This document shows, piece after piece, positions 1 through 9,333 of a stretch of 64,000 nt of DNA (the stretch's first letter is position 1; every line of letters starts with the position of its first letter). A program made the translations under genes and the position numbers. The notes under the pieces were generated by a model, which saw nothing but the letters and a program-made list of their open reading frames with translations, made no database searches and was not told the DNA's origin. The stretch covers positions 62,001 through 126,000 of the forward strand of contig CAUJCR010000002.1 of the NCBI GenBank assembly GCA_963169355.1, given 5' to 3'. The DNA is from Bacteroidota bacterium (GTDB taxonomy: Bacteria > Bacteroidota > Bacteroidia > B-17B0 > Aurantibacillaceae).

Positions 1-9
1 ATAAAATCA

Positions 10-17
10 TACATTTG
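10..17 (+). promoter_or_regulatory. -7 promoter box for the MATE gene
   Basis: TACATTTG matches the Bacteroidota -7 consensus TAnnTTTG. It ends 8 nt before the TTG start, so the mRNA would have almost no 5' leader. The -33 element would lie outside the window. Confidence 0.6.
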
Positions 18-25
18 CGCCCATT

Positions 26-1393
26 TTGTCAAAATCACACACATATTCGCATTATAAAGATACTATTCAGCTATCCATACCCCTAATTCTTACCCAAGTT
101 GGGCATATCGTTACTGGAATGGTAGATAATATTTTTTTGGGTAGAATAGGAAATACCGAACAAGCTGCTGGAATATTATCCAACAACTTATTTGTGATGT
201 TATTAGTATTTAGCATAGGAATGAGTTTTGTGATAACGCCCTCTATAAGCGATGCTCACATGAATAAAAACGAACGCGAAAAAGCCTTTGTCTTTAAGAA
301 CGCTTTATATATTAATTTCGGAACAGCTATTCTTCTTTTTTTAATTCTTTATGCGGCTACGCCCATCTTATATTACATGCAGCAACCCCAAGACGTTGTA
401 GAGTTAGCCATTCCGTTTTTTAGTGTATTGTCGTTTTCTATTATTCCTGTATCTCTATTTTTCGTATGTAAACAATACACCGAGGGCTTAAGTAATACCA
501 AAGCCGCTATGTATATTAGTGTTATAGGTAATATTGTAAACATTATATTAAACTATTTACTAATTTATGGTTACGCAGGCTTACCAGAAATGGGTTATAT
601 GGGTTCTTGTTGGGCTACGTTTTTTGCTCGGCTATTAATGGGTGTGGGGTTTTTGATTTTTGTGTTTCGCCACCAAAGTGTTAATAGTTTTACTAAATAT
701 TATAAAGAAGCAAAAATTACCGCCACCCACTTTTGGACTTTACTGAAAGATGGACTTGCCTCTGCAATGCAGGTTACATTTGAGGTTACAGCATTTGCTA
801 TTTCTGGACTTATTGCTGGTGTGTTTGGAAAAGAACAGATTGATGCGCATGGCATTGCTCTAAGTTTAGCTGCTTTTACTTATATGTTTGCAAGTGGTAT
901 AGGAAGCGCCACTACTATACGTGTTGGAAATTTCTATGCAATAAATAATTTAATAGATATGAAACAAGCTATAAAAACATCATATAAATTAGTAATTATG
1001 GTGATGGGCTGTATGGCACTTGTTTTTATTTGTTTCAACCAGTTGTTGCCCCAAATTTTTAGTATAGATGCTGAGATTATCGCCATTTCAGCCAAGTTAT
1101 TATTAATAGCCGCATTTTTTCAATTGTTTGATGGAACACAAGTAGTTGCTATCTGTATTTTAAGAGGTGTAGAAGATTACAAATTTTCGACCTATCTAGC
1201 ATTTATTGGATATTGGTTAATTGCTCTACCATTAAGTTACGTATTTGCTTTTATACTTCAATGGCAAGTATATGGCGTGTGGTTAGCTTTAAGTATAGGT
1301 TTAGCTTTTGTAAGCATTACATTGTTTTTTCGTATTAAACTTTTAATAAAAGTTAAAGAAGCATCGCCTACACATTCATCGCCTGCCGAATAA
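26..1393 (+). CDS. MATE family efflux transporter
   Basis: Multidrug and toxin extrusion transporter of the inner membrane, exporting drugs or metabolites in exchange for Na+ or H+. The 455-aa length and about 12 hydrophobic segments fit the family, as does the N-terminal stretch with PLILTQVGHIVTGMVDNIFLG, typical of MATE helix 1. The start is TTG at 26. An ATT codon directly precedes it at 23 and would lie 5 nt after the promoter box, so an ATT start is a less likely alternative. It converges on the downstream endonuclease-like gene with only 16 nt between the stops. The substrate cannot be predicted from sequence. Confidence 0.9.
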   Translation: MSKSHTYSHYKDTIQLSIPLILTQVGHIVTGMVDNIFLGRIGNTEQAAGILSNNLFVMLLVFSIGMSFVITPSISDAHMNKNEREKAFVFKNALYINFGTAILLFLILYAATPILYYMQQPQDVVELAIPFFSVLSFSIIPVSLFFVCKQYTEGLSNTKAAMYISVIGNIVNIILNYLLIYGYAGLPEMGYMGSCWATFFARLLMGVGFLIFVFRHQSVNSFTKYYKEAKITATHFWTLLKDGLASAMQVTFEVTAFAISGLIAGVFGKEQIDAHGIALSLAAFTYMFASGIGSATTIRVGNFYAINNLIDMKQAIKTSYKLVIMVMGCMALVFICFNQLLPQIFSIDAEIIAISAKLLLIAAFFQLFDGTQVVAICILRGVEDYKFSTYLAFIGYWLIALPLSYVFAFILQWQVYGVWLALSIGLAFVSITLFFRIKLLIKVKEASPTHSSPAE

Positions 1394-1409
1394 CAAAGAC
1401 GGATAGAAA

Positions 1410-2423
1410 TTAATACAAAACAATGTATATAGCTAAATGATCGCTATAGCCATTAAAATATTTCTCGCCACCATAGGTTCTATTAGGTCTTTCTTCGCCT
1501 GTTTTCTCGTTTTTATACAACACAAAATCTTTCTTTAATATATGCGCATTCTTAGGTAAAAAACCATATCCTTTTTTTGATCTTAAAAATCCCTGCGATA
1601 CAATAATTTGATCGAGTACGCGCCACTCCTTATTATAATAGTGGGTGCCTTGTTTATTTTTATCTAAAGTTTGAAATGGATTATAAAGCTCAAAATTGTT
1701 TTTAGGTTGATCAGAAGCTTTTAGCACATTGGTTATACTTCTATTATCAGGATGGTCATTAAAATCACCCATAATAATAATTTTGGCTCCTTTGTCTTTT
1801 TTTAAAATCTCATCTACTTGTTTTCTCACTTGCTCTACAGCATAAACACGTCTTGGTTCCGAAGCCTCAACACCCTCTCTTCGGCTTGGCCAATGGTTCA
1901 CAAACACATAAAATACATCGCCATTTGTTGCTTTAAGGGTTGCAAATAAAATGTTTCGTGTTTTGTAATCGCCCAATGTAGGATTTGTAGCGTTTAGTTC
2001 TTTAAACTCCACCAATGTAAATATAGATTTATCATATAATAAGCCACAATCAATACTTCTTACATCAGGGCTATTAGTACATAGCGAAGCATAGTTTTTG
2101 GTTTTAAAAACCGATTGATTAATCAAATCTTGTAACACGTCGTTATTTTCAACTTCCACTAATCCCACCAAACTAGGCAAACCATCGCCAGCCACTGTAG
2201 AATCTAACACTTGGGCTACTTTCGTTAACTTATTTAGGTAACGTGTTTCGTCCCATTTTAACTTTGATTCAGGTAAAAACTCATCGTCGTTTTTTTCTGG
2301 ATCGTCTTTCGTATCAAATAAGTTTTCGGTATTATAAAATGCCACCGTTATAGTTTGGGTGTTTTGTGCTACAGCAAATATGCTTGTTAATACTAAAAAT
2401 AGCGATATAACTAGTTTTTTCAT
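1410..2423 (-). CDS. Secreted endonuclease/exonuclease/phosphatase-family protein
   Basis: Exported metal-dependent hydrolase of the EEP (DNase I-like) fold. A signal peptide (MKKLVISLFLVLTSIFAVAQ) is followed by the family landmarks: FYNTENLFD near residue 30, LVGLVEVEN (metal-binding Glu), FVNHWPSRREG, IIMGDFNDHP, and the C-terminal YSDHLAIYI with the catalytic SDH. Bacteroidota proteins of this type are often annotated as endonuclease or nuclease, but the fold also covers phosphodiesterases and sphingomyelinases, so the substrate is open. The length (337 aa) is normal. It stands alone on the minus strand and diverges from the haem-binding protein gene. Confidence 0.88.
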   Translation of the reverse strand: MKKLVISLFLVLTSIFAVAQNTQTITVAFYNTENLFDTKDDPEKNDDEFLPESKLKWDETRYLNKLTKVAQVLDSTVAGDGLPSLVGLVEVENNDVLQDLINQSVFKTKNYASLCTNSPDVRSIDCGLLYDKSIFTLVEFKELNATNPTLGDYKTRNILFATLKATNGDVFYVFVNHWPSRREGVEASEPRRVYAVEQVRKQVDEILKKDKGAKIIIMGDFNDHPDNRSITNVLKASDQPKNNFELYNPFQTLDKNKQGTHYYNKEWRVLDQIIVSQGFLRSKKGYGFLPKNAHILKKDFVLYKNEKTGEERPNRTYGGEKYFNGYSDHLAIYIVLY

Positions 2424-2487
2424 AGGTTAATTTAATACAGTGTAAATATAAACAAACAAATATGTAATTTATATTTATGTAATGTTA

Positions 2488-2495
2488 TAAATTTG
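2488..2495 (+). promoter_or_regulatory. -7 promoter box, leaderless arrangement
   Basis: TAAATTTG matches TAnnTTTG and is followed by only four bases (TAAT) before the ATG at 2500. Transcription in Bacteroidota normally starts about 4-7 nt after this box, so the start codon would be at or next to the 5' end of the mRNA. No clear -33 TTTG was found. Confidence 0.6.
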
Positions 2496-2499
2496 TAAT

Positions 2500-2982
2500 A
2501 TGAAGAAACACCTCAACTTTAAAAAAATTAGTTTATCGTTAGTCATTTTATTTTTATTAATTCAATCCATTAGAATTGATAAAACCACCCAACCCGTTGA
2601 TGACAAAAAAGATTTTATTTCGTTAGTAGTTCCTAATCAAGAAGTAGCGTCTATATTAAAAACATCTTGTTACGATTGTCATTCTAATCAACCCATTTAT
2701 CCGTGGTATAGCAATATAGCACCTGTTTCTTGGTGGATAAAAAACCATATTAATGAGGGGAGTCATCATCTCAATTTTTCTGTTTGGGGAGATTATTCTG
2801 ATAAACGAAAACACCATAAATTAGAAGAATGCATTGAAATGATTGAAGAAGATGAAATGCCAATGTCATCATACACTCTCATGCATAAAAATGCGGCGCT
2901 TTCAGACGCTCAAAAAGTGCAATTAGTCGAGTTTTTTAAGGCTCTAAAAAATGAGGCAGGAACTCAAGAAAATCTAAACTAA
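2500..2982 (+). CDS. Haem-binding domain-containing protein
   Basis: Small exported or membrane-anchored protein of the haem-binding-domain family (Pfam Haem_bd type). One N-terminal hydrophobic segment (about residues 12-24) is followed by a single CxxCH haem attachment motif, CYDCH at residues 57-61. After that comes the characteristic aromatic stretch PIYPWYSNIAPVSWW and a conserved EMPMSSY region that may give the Met ligand. It is likely periplasmic, with the haem face in the envelope. The 160-aa length is typical. No partner oxidase or operon is visible, so the electron-transfer role is inferred from the family only. Confidence 0.85.
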   Translation: MKKHLNFKKISLSLVILFLLIQSIRIDKTTQPVDDKKDFISLVVPNQEVASILKTSCYDCHSNQPIYPWYSNIAPVSWWIKNHINEGSHHLNFSVWGDYSDKRKHHKLEECIEMIEEDEMPMSSYTLMHKNAALSDAQKVQLVEFFKALKNEAGTQENLN

Positions 2983-3075
2983 AGCTGATAATTTAGCCTT
3001 GTATTATTTCCATAATTTTTACCGTTTTTCTATTAAAAATCATTAACTTAGCCTCGTTTTTTTAACAAAAAGGCT

Positions 3076-5793
3076 ATGGACAAATTTTCCTATGTTGGAA
3101 CCAGCGATGTAAACGCTATTGAAGATTTATTTTTACAATATTCCAAAGATTCAAATTCAGTTGATGCCTCTTGGCGAGATTTTTTTAAAGGCTTTGAATT
3201 TGCCCGTACTTCTTATGATACAGAAGGGGGCATTCCTGAAAATGTAGCTAAAGAATTTAAAGTGATAGGCTTAATTAATGGCTACCGTCAGCGTGGGCAC
3301 TTGTTTACAAAAACAAATCCTGTTCGCCAGCGCCGAAACTACGAGCCTAATTTAAGCCTTGAGAATTTTGGCTTATCGGATAAGGATTTAGAGACCGTTT
3401 TTCAAGCTGGAAATGAGATAGGGATTGGTCCTGCTAAGTTAAAAGATATTGTTACGCATTTAGAGCACACCTACTGCCAAAGTATTGGAGTGGAATATTT
3501 ATACGTTCGTGAGCCAAAGGTTCTTAATTGGATTCAGGAGCGTATGGAGAAATCTAAAAACACCCCTAGCTTTACAAACGATGAAAAACGTGTTATCTTA
3601 AAAAAACTAACCCAAGCTTCCGTTTTTGAAAATTATTTACATACTAAGTTTGTGGGACAAAAACGTTTTTCGTTAGAAGGTGGTGAAGCTGTAATTCCTG
3701 CCATGAATACCTTAATGGAGCATGGCGCGAACTTAGGTATCAAAGATTATGTAATTGGAATGGCACATCGTGGCCGTTTAAATGTACTAACCAATATTAT
3801 GGGTAAGTCGTATAAAGATGTGTTTACCGAATTTGAAGGAAGAGAAAGTGAAGACTCATTATTTGATGGCGATGTTAAATATCACATGGGTTATTCATCT
3901 GACTTAATAAGCGATGACGGTAAAAAAGTACACATTAGTTTAACACCAAATCCATCGCATCTCGAAACATCTGCTTCGGTAGTGCAAGGCATTGTTCGTT
4001 CAAAAATTGATAGTTTACATCAAGGCGATAACTCAAAAGCATGTCCTGTTATTTTACACGGAGATGCGGCAGTAGCTGGACAAGGTTTGGTTTACGAATT
4101 AATACAAATGAGTCAATTAGATGCTTATAAAACTGGAGGCTCAATTCATTTTGTAATAAATAATCAAGTTGGTTTTACAACTAATTTCTTAGATGCACGT
4201 TCATCTACTTATTGTACAGATGTTGCAAAGGTGGTATTAACGCCTGTATTTCATGTAAATGGCGATGATGTTGAAGCGCTTTGTTTTGTATCTAAGTTAG
4301 CTATGGAATTCCGCCAAACATTTCATAAAGATGTTTTTATTGATGTGTTATGCTATCGTAAATACGGGCATAATGAGGGTGATGAACCTCGCTTTACTCA
4401 ACCATTATTATACAAAGCCATTGCTTCACATCCAAACCCAAAAGATGTGTATGTAAAAAAATTACAAGCTGAGGGTAATGCCTTAGCCGACGAAGCTAAA
4501 TCTATTGAAACTAGTTTTAAAGCCGAGTTAGATAATAATTTAGATGAAGCTAAAAAAACAGAGAAAGCAAAAATTACTTCGTTTTTACAAGGTAACTGGA
4601 CAGGATTAAAAATAGCAACTGATAAAGACTTTGAGTCTTCGCCAAAAACAAGTGTAGATGAAAAAACATTTTTAGACATTGCTAAAAAAATTGTAGAGTT
4701 ACCTAAAGACAAAAAGTTTTTTAATAAAATTCAAAAGTTATTTGATGATCGCAAAGCCATGATTGCTAATGACAATTACGACTGGGCAATGGGAGAATTA
4801 ATGGCTTATGCAACTTTATTAAAAGAAGGAAACCCTGTGCGATTTAGCGGACAAGATGTAGAGCGTGGTACGTTCTCTCATCGTCATGCGGTTGTAAAAG
4901 TAGAAGATAGCGAAGAAGAATATACGCCACTTAATAATATTGGTGCTTCGGCAAAATTAGACATTTACAATTCTCTTTTAAGCGAATATGCTGTAATGGG
5001 ATTTGAATATGGTTATGCCTTTGCTGCGCCAAACGCCTTAACTATTTGGGAAGCGCAATTTGGAGACTTCTTTAATGGCGCACAAATTATTGTTGACCAA
5101 TATTTAACCTCTGCTGAGTATAAGTGGAGAAGAATGAATGGCTTAGTGGTTTTATTACCACATGGCTACGAAGGTCAAGGTCCTGAACATTCATCAGCAC
5201 GCATGGAACGTTTCTTACAAGCTTGTGCTGAGAATAATATTCAAGTTGTAAATGCTACTACTCCAGCACAGCAATTCCATGTGCTACGCCGTCAGTTAAA
5301 ACGTGATTTCAGAAAACCATTAGTATGTTTTACACCTAAGAAATTATTACGTTACCCTAGCTGTGTAAGTAAACTAAGCGATTTTACGAAATCAAATTTC
5401 CAAGAAGTTTTAAATGATACTGTTGATGCAAAGAAAGTAACACGTATTGCTTTCTGCTCAGGAAAAATATATTACGATTTAATTGAACGTAGAGAAAAAG
5501 AAGGCGTTAATGATATTGCCTTTATTCGTTTAGAACAACTGTATCCATTCCCTCAAAAACAATTAGATGCAATATTAAGCCAATATTCAAAAGTTAAGGA
5601 ATTCTTGTTTGTTCAAGAAGAACCAGAAAATATGGGGCCTTGGCGTTTTGTTGATTATAACCTTCGTTCGCTTAATTTAAAATACATCGGGCGAGCTGCT
5701 GCGGCTAGTCCTGCTACTGGCTACACCAAAAAGCATAATGCAGAGAACGAAGAAATAATGACAAAACTATTTGCAAAAGTATTAGTAAAATAA
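3076..5793 (+). CDS. sucA: 2-oxoglutarate dehydrogenase E1 component
   Basis: Thiamine-diphosphate-dependent decarboxylase of the TCA-cycle 2-oxoglutarate dehydrogenase complex; it decarboxylates 2-oxoglutarate and succinylates the lipoyl arm of E2. The N-terminal E1-type segment (DLFLQYSKDSNSVDASWRDFF) is followed by the ThDP-binding half with MAHRGRLNVL, HGDAAVAGQG and the YGHNEGDEP loop. The C-terminal transketolase-like half has the GQDVERGTFSHRHAV and HGYEGQGPEHSSAR motifs. The 905-aa length matches OdhA/SucA. It lies 26 nt upstream of the E2 gene, forming the usual sucAB operon. The lpd (E3) gene is not in the window. Confidence 0.97.
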   Translation: MDKFSYVGTSDVNAIEDLFLQYSKDSNSVDASWRDFFKGFEFARTSYDTEGGIPENVAKEFKVIGLINGYRQRGHLFTKTNPVRQRRNYEPNLSLENFGLSDKDLETVFQAGNEIGIGPAKLKDIVTHLEHTYCQSIGVEYLYVREPKVLNWIQERMEKSKNTPSFTNDEKRVILKKLTQASVFENYLHTKFVGQKRFSLEGGEAVIPAMNTLMEHGANLGIKDYVIGMAHRGRLNVLTNIMGKSYKDVFTEFEGRESEDSLFDGDVKYHMGYSSDLISDDGKKVHISLTPNPSHLETSASVVQGIVRSKIDSLHQGDNSKACPVILHGDAAVAGQGLVYELIQMSQLDAYKTGGSIHFVINNQVGFTTNFLDARSSTYCTDVAKVVLTPVFHVNGDDVEALCFVSKLAMEFRQTFHKDVFIDVLCYRKYGHNEGDEPRFTQPLLYKAIASHPNPKDVYVKKLQAEGNALADEAKSIETSFKAELDNNLDEAKKTEKAKITSFLQGNWTGLKIATDKDFESSPKTSVDEKTFLDIAKKIVELPKDKKFFNKIQKLFDDRKAMIANDNYDWAMGELMAYATLLKEGNPVRFSGQDVERGTFSHRHAVVKVEDSEEEYTPLNNIGASAKLDIYNSLLSEYAVMGFEYGYAFAAPNALTIWEAQFGDFFNGAQIIVDQYLTSAEYKWRRMNGLVVLLPHGYEGQGPEHSSARMERFLQACAENNIQVVNATTPAQQFHVLRRQLKRDFRKPLVCFTPKKLLRYPSCVSKLSDFTKSNFQEVLNDTVDAKKVTRIAFCSGKIYYDLIERREKEGVNDIAFIRLEQLYPFPQKQLDAILSQYSKVKEFLFVQEEPENMGPWRFVDYNLRSLNLKYIGRAAAASPATGYTKKHNAENEEIMTKLFAKVLVK

Positions 5794-5819
5794 AACATAA
5801 AATTTAAACCTAATTTAAT

Positions 5820-7079
5820 ATGGCAATTGTAGAATTAAAAGTACCAAGCCCAGGCGAATCTATTACCGAAGTAGTTATTGCAAGATGGGTAAAAAATACG
5901 GGAGATGTGGTAGAAAAAGATGAGGTATTAGCTGAAGTAGATTCAGATAAAGCTACCTTAACTTTAAATGCCGAAGAGGCTGGTAAAATAGAAGTGCTTG
6001 CTGCCGAGGGCGATACTGTAAAAGTAGGTCAAGTAGTGGTAAAGATTGACACATCTGTAAAACCTGAAGCTAAAGCACCAGTGGCAGCAGCCGAGAAAAA
6101 AGAAGTAGTTGCCGAAAAGAAAGCAGAGCCTACTCCAGCTGTTTCAAAAACAGAGCCTGCTTCAACTAGTTATGCAAGTGGTACACCAAGTGTAGCTGCA
6201 GCAAAATTAATGACTGAAAACAACATTCAATCTTCTCAAATAAAAGGCACAGGCAAAGATGGTAGAATCACCAAACAAGATGTGTTAGCGGCTTTATCTA
6301 ATGGCTTACCAACGGCTGTAGAAGTGTTATCGAACTCATGGAAAGGTGGAAGAGATAAAGATCGTACGAAGATGACATCATTACGTAAAACAGTTGCTAA
6401 ACGCTTAGTATCTGTAAAAAATGAAACCGCTATGTTAACCACTTTTAATGAAGTGGATATGAGCGAGATTTATGCAATACGTGCAAAATATAAAGATAAA
6501 TTTAAAGAGGTACATGGTAGTAATATTGGCTTCATGAGTTTCTTTACAAAGGCAGTAACCGAAGCGTTATATCATTTTCCAGCCGTAAATGCTATGATTG
6601 ATGGCGATGAAATTGTGTATAACAAATATTGTGATATAGGAATTGCAGTAAGTGCACCAAAGGGATTAATGGTTCCAGTGTTGCGTAATGCTGAATTGAT
6701 GAGTTTAGCAGATATTGAAAAAGGAATTAAGAACTTGGCTGTAAAAGCCCGCGATGGTAAATTAACCATTGCTGATATGGAGGGTGGAACTTTTACCATT
6801 ACAAATGGTGGTGTTTTTGGTAGTATGATGAGTACGCCAATTATTAATCCTCCTCAATCAGCAATTTTAGGTATGCACAACGTTGTAGAGCGTCCAATGG
6901 CTGTAAATGGTCAAGTGGTAATACGCCCAATGATGTATATTGCTTTAAGCTACGATCACCGCATTATTGATGGTAGAGAATCTGTTGGTTTCTTAGTAAA
7001 AGTAAAAGAAATGCTAGAGAACCCAAGCCGTATGTTATTTGGCGGTAAAGTACCAGAAGAGATCTTATTAGGTTTATAA
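5820..7079 (+). CDS. sucB: 2-oxoglutarate dehydrogenase E2, dihydrolipoyl succinyltransferase
   Basis: Core subunit that transfers the succinyl group from lipoate to CoA. Domains in order are: one lipoyl domain (about residues 2-78) with the modified lysine in EVDSDKATL; an Ala/Pro/Lys-rich flexible linker (about 85-120); a peripheral subunit-binding domain ([13 protein letters not shown] to GRITKQDVL); and the catalytic acyltransferase domain ending in the active-site [11 protein letters not shown] motif. The 419-aa length is typical. It is cotranscribed with sucA and closed by a strong terminator just after the stop. Confidence 0.97.
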   Translation: MAIVELKVPSPGESITEVVIARWVKNTGDVVEKDEVLAEVDSDKATLTLNAEEAGKIEVLAAEGDTVKVGQVVVKIDTSVKPEAKAPVAAAEKKEVVAEKKAEPTPAVSKTEPASTSYASGTPSVAAAKLMTENNIQSSQIKGTGKDGRITKQDVLAALSNGLPTAVEVLSNSWKGGRDKDRTKMTSLRKTVAKRLVSVKNETAMLTTFNEVDMSEIYAIRAKYKDKFKEVHGSNIGFMSFFTKAVTEALYHFPAVNAMIDGDEIVYNKYCDIGIAVSAPKGLMVPVLRNAELMSLADIEKGIKNLAVKARDGKLTIADMEGGTFTITNGGVFGSMMSTPIINPPQSAILGMHNVVERPMAVNGQVVIRPMMYIALSYDHRIIDGRESVGFLVKVKEMLENPSRMLFGGKVPEEILLGL

Positions 7080-7083
7080 CAAG

Positions 7084-7116
7084 AGAGGCTGTCTTTTTAG
7101 ACAGCCTCTTTTTTTT
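7084..7116 (+). terminator. Rho-independent terminator of sucAB
   Basis: A perfect 11-bp stem, AGAGGCTGTCT / AGACAGCCTCT, with a TTTT loop is followed by a run of seven T. It lies 5 nt after the sucB stop. Confidence 0.95.
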
Positions 7117-7156
7117 CTATGATGTTTCCATCTATACAAATGGAGAGATAGTAAAA

Positions 7157-9163
7157 TTAATTTTTAACTATTTTAGTTGTTTTAAGTACCGTATTATCCA
7201 TGTCCTTTATTTGAACCGAATAAATACCATTTGCAACTTTAGAAATATCAAACTCTATATGCTGATTAAATGGTTGTTTTAAGATGAGTTTACCACTCAT
7301 ATCAAAAACTTCCACTTGAACCTTTTCATTTTTAGTGGTAGAAATATTTAAGGCATCTGAAGTAGGATTAGGTCCAACAAAAATAGCGATGTCTTCTTCA
7401 TCTATAGCTTTTGTAGATAATGTTACGTCTTTTACAATAGTTCCTACTTTGTTTAAAATCCAATTATTTGGATCAACCGATATAGCAGTTACAGAGCCTG
7501 TTAACGCTAAGGTGTAATTTTCAACAGATTGACCATGATACAATCTAATAATTGTATCTGGCATCGATGCTCGAAAGATTTTATAATCTACATGTGTCAT
7601 AAATACAGGTACAGAACTTGGTTTTGAGGTAGTTTGAGTTGATTTGAGATAAAAAACATTATTGGAATGATTCCAGTTTAAAGCAAACGTTGGATAGCCC
7701 TCTCCATAATACCATTGATTAAAGAATTGATTAAAGTTGATGCCTGTATAGGTAGCCATAAAATTCTTAAAATCAATAACACTTGCCGAACTAAAAGCAT
7801 ACGCAGCTTGGAAAGCACGTATAGCAGGAAAAAACACAGAGTCATTATTAATCTCATAACGTAAACTATGAATAATTGCGCTTCCCTTATCATACGTTAA
7901 TCGAGAACTAAAAATCACACTTGCATTCATTGTATCTGCGTTTGAAATATACGAACTTCCACCTGGTTGCGACATTACGTTGCTATGCACATCTTGCATT
8001 TTTTGAGCAGGTGTAGTTCCAGAGATTGAACCTAAATATTGATGGCATAGATATTCCGTATAACTTGCCCAACCTTCGTTGATAAAAATATCTTTCCATG
8101 CCGCACACGTTACGTGGTCTCCCCACCATTGGTGACCTAATTCGTGAGCATCAAGTTCAAAATCAAAAAATCCTAAAGTTGTCATAGTTTGATGCTCCAT
8201 ACCACCTCCAAGTGGTGCCATGCAATGTCCATATTTTTCATCTTTAAAAGGATACATACCAAATAACTTACATTGAAGTTCAATGGTAGGCACTATTTTG
8301 TTTAAAGCAACTTTTTGTCCAGATATCCACGAACTATTATTGATAGCATTATCATAAATGTAATTTAGTATCATAATAGAATCATTAGGTAAGTACAATG
8401 GCTTAGCATATAATGTATATGGTTTATATTTTGCTGTTGAAACAGAAATCAAATAATAAGCAATTGGATAATTTGTTTTCCATTCATAGCGTTTTTTGTT
8501 ACCAATAGTTACTACATTTTTCAGTAATCCATTTGAGCCCACCATATTTGTAGAATCAGTAGTTGCAAAAACCCACACCGAATCTATTTTATCTCTTAAG
8601 TCTTGTTTACTAGGAAACCATTGATAGGCGCATAAACTCTCGCTTAAAGTCCAAGTTACCTCGTTACCCCACGATGGAGAAGATGCATGATTATAACCAT
8701 CGCCAATGGCTGCGCTTCCGCCCGAAGGACAAGTGCCATGATAGTAAACAGTAGCATCTACTAATTGATTTTGAGCAATAGCACTTCCAACCGTTGCAAG
8801 TACTAAGCTATCTCTTCTCACAAAATTACGACGTAACCCATTAACATACACCGAATCGATGGTGTGATTTTGATGCAACACGAAGGCAAATGAATCCATA
8901 CTTGGAACCACAACTTTAGCAAGGCTTCGCACATTACCACTAATAAACAAGCTAGTACGCTCTACATTGATATTGAGGTGATAAAACTTTAAATCGTAAT
9001 CATTTTCTTTAGGTACCGCTGTTACCTTTTGTGTTTTCTGATTCAGTTGTTTTTGAAGTTTAGCATTAAATTGCTTGGCTTTATGCTCAGCACAATAATG
9101 TGTTTGCGCCATACCTATTGTTAAACTAAGCACGGCAGAAAATGTGTAGATGATTTTTTTCAT
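7157..9163 (-). CDS. Secreted M1-family metallopeptidase with T9SS type A sorting domain
   Basis: Zinc aminopeptidase exported to the cell surface or medium. A signal peptide (residues 1-19) is followed by an M1 N-terminal beta domain. The exopeptidase loop appears as GGGMEHQ (319-325), replacing the usual GAMEN. The zinc site is HELGH (340-344) with the third ligand Glu363 in NEGWASY. The last 80 or so residues form a T9SS C-terminal domain starting with VGPNPTSD and ending in the short basic tail KTTKIVKN. The gene stands alone, converges on sucAB, and has no obvious TAnnTTTG box upstream. Confidence 0.93.
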   Translation of the reverse strand: MKKIIYTFSAVLSLTIGMAQTHYCAEHKAKQFNAKLQKQLNQKTQKVTAVPKENDYDLKFYHLNINVERTSLFISGNVRSLAKVVVPSMDSFAFVLHQNHTIDSVYVNGLRRNFVRRDSLVLATVGSAIAQNQLVDATVYYHGTCPSGGSAAIGDGYNHASSPSWGNEVTWTLSESLCAYQWFPSKQDLRDKIDSVWVFATTDSTNMVGSNGLLKNVVTIGNKKRYEWKTNYPIAYYLISVSTAKYKPYTLYAKPLYLPNDSIMILNYIYDNAINNSSWISGQKVALNKIVPTIELQCKLFGMYPFKDEKYGHCMAPLGGGMEHQTMTTLGFFDFELDAHELGHQWWGDHVTCAAWKDIFINEGWASYTEYLCHQYLGSISGTTPAQKMQDVHSNVMSQPGGSSYISNADTMNASVIFSSRLTYDKGSAIIHSLRYEINNDSVFFPAIRAFQAAYAFSSASVIDFKNFMATYTGINFNQFFNQWYYGEGYPTFALNWNHSNNVFYLKSTQTTSKPSSVPVFMTHVDYKIFRASMPDTIIRLYHGQSVENYTLALTGSVTAISVDPNNWILNKVGTIVKDVTLSTKAIDEEDIAIFVGPNPTSDALNISTTKNEKVQVEVFDMSGKLILKQPFNQHIEFDISKVANGIYSVQIKDMDNTVLKTTKIVKN

Positions 9164-9333
9164 GAGTACGAGATATTAATGTTTCTTAATTGCGACTTAT
9201 CTCCAGAAGTCGATTGCCTATTTTTTTTAAAGTACTAATCTAATCTATTAAAATGTTAAATCCATTTATTTTTGTAAAAATCGCTGTTTATTTGTTTAAA
9301 AATGGATAATTTCTGTAAAAAAACAATGTCGTC

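Noticed and set aside
4398-4712. 104-aa minus-strand ORF inside sucA
   Set aside because: Shadow of the sucA reading frame; no promoter, no family-like motifs.
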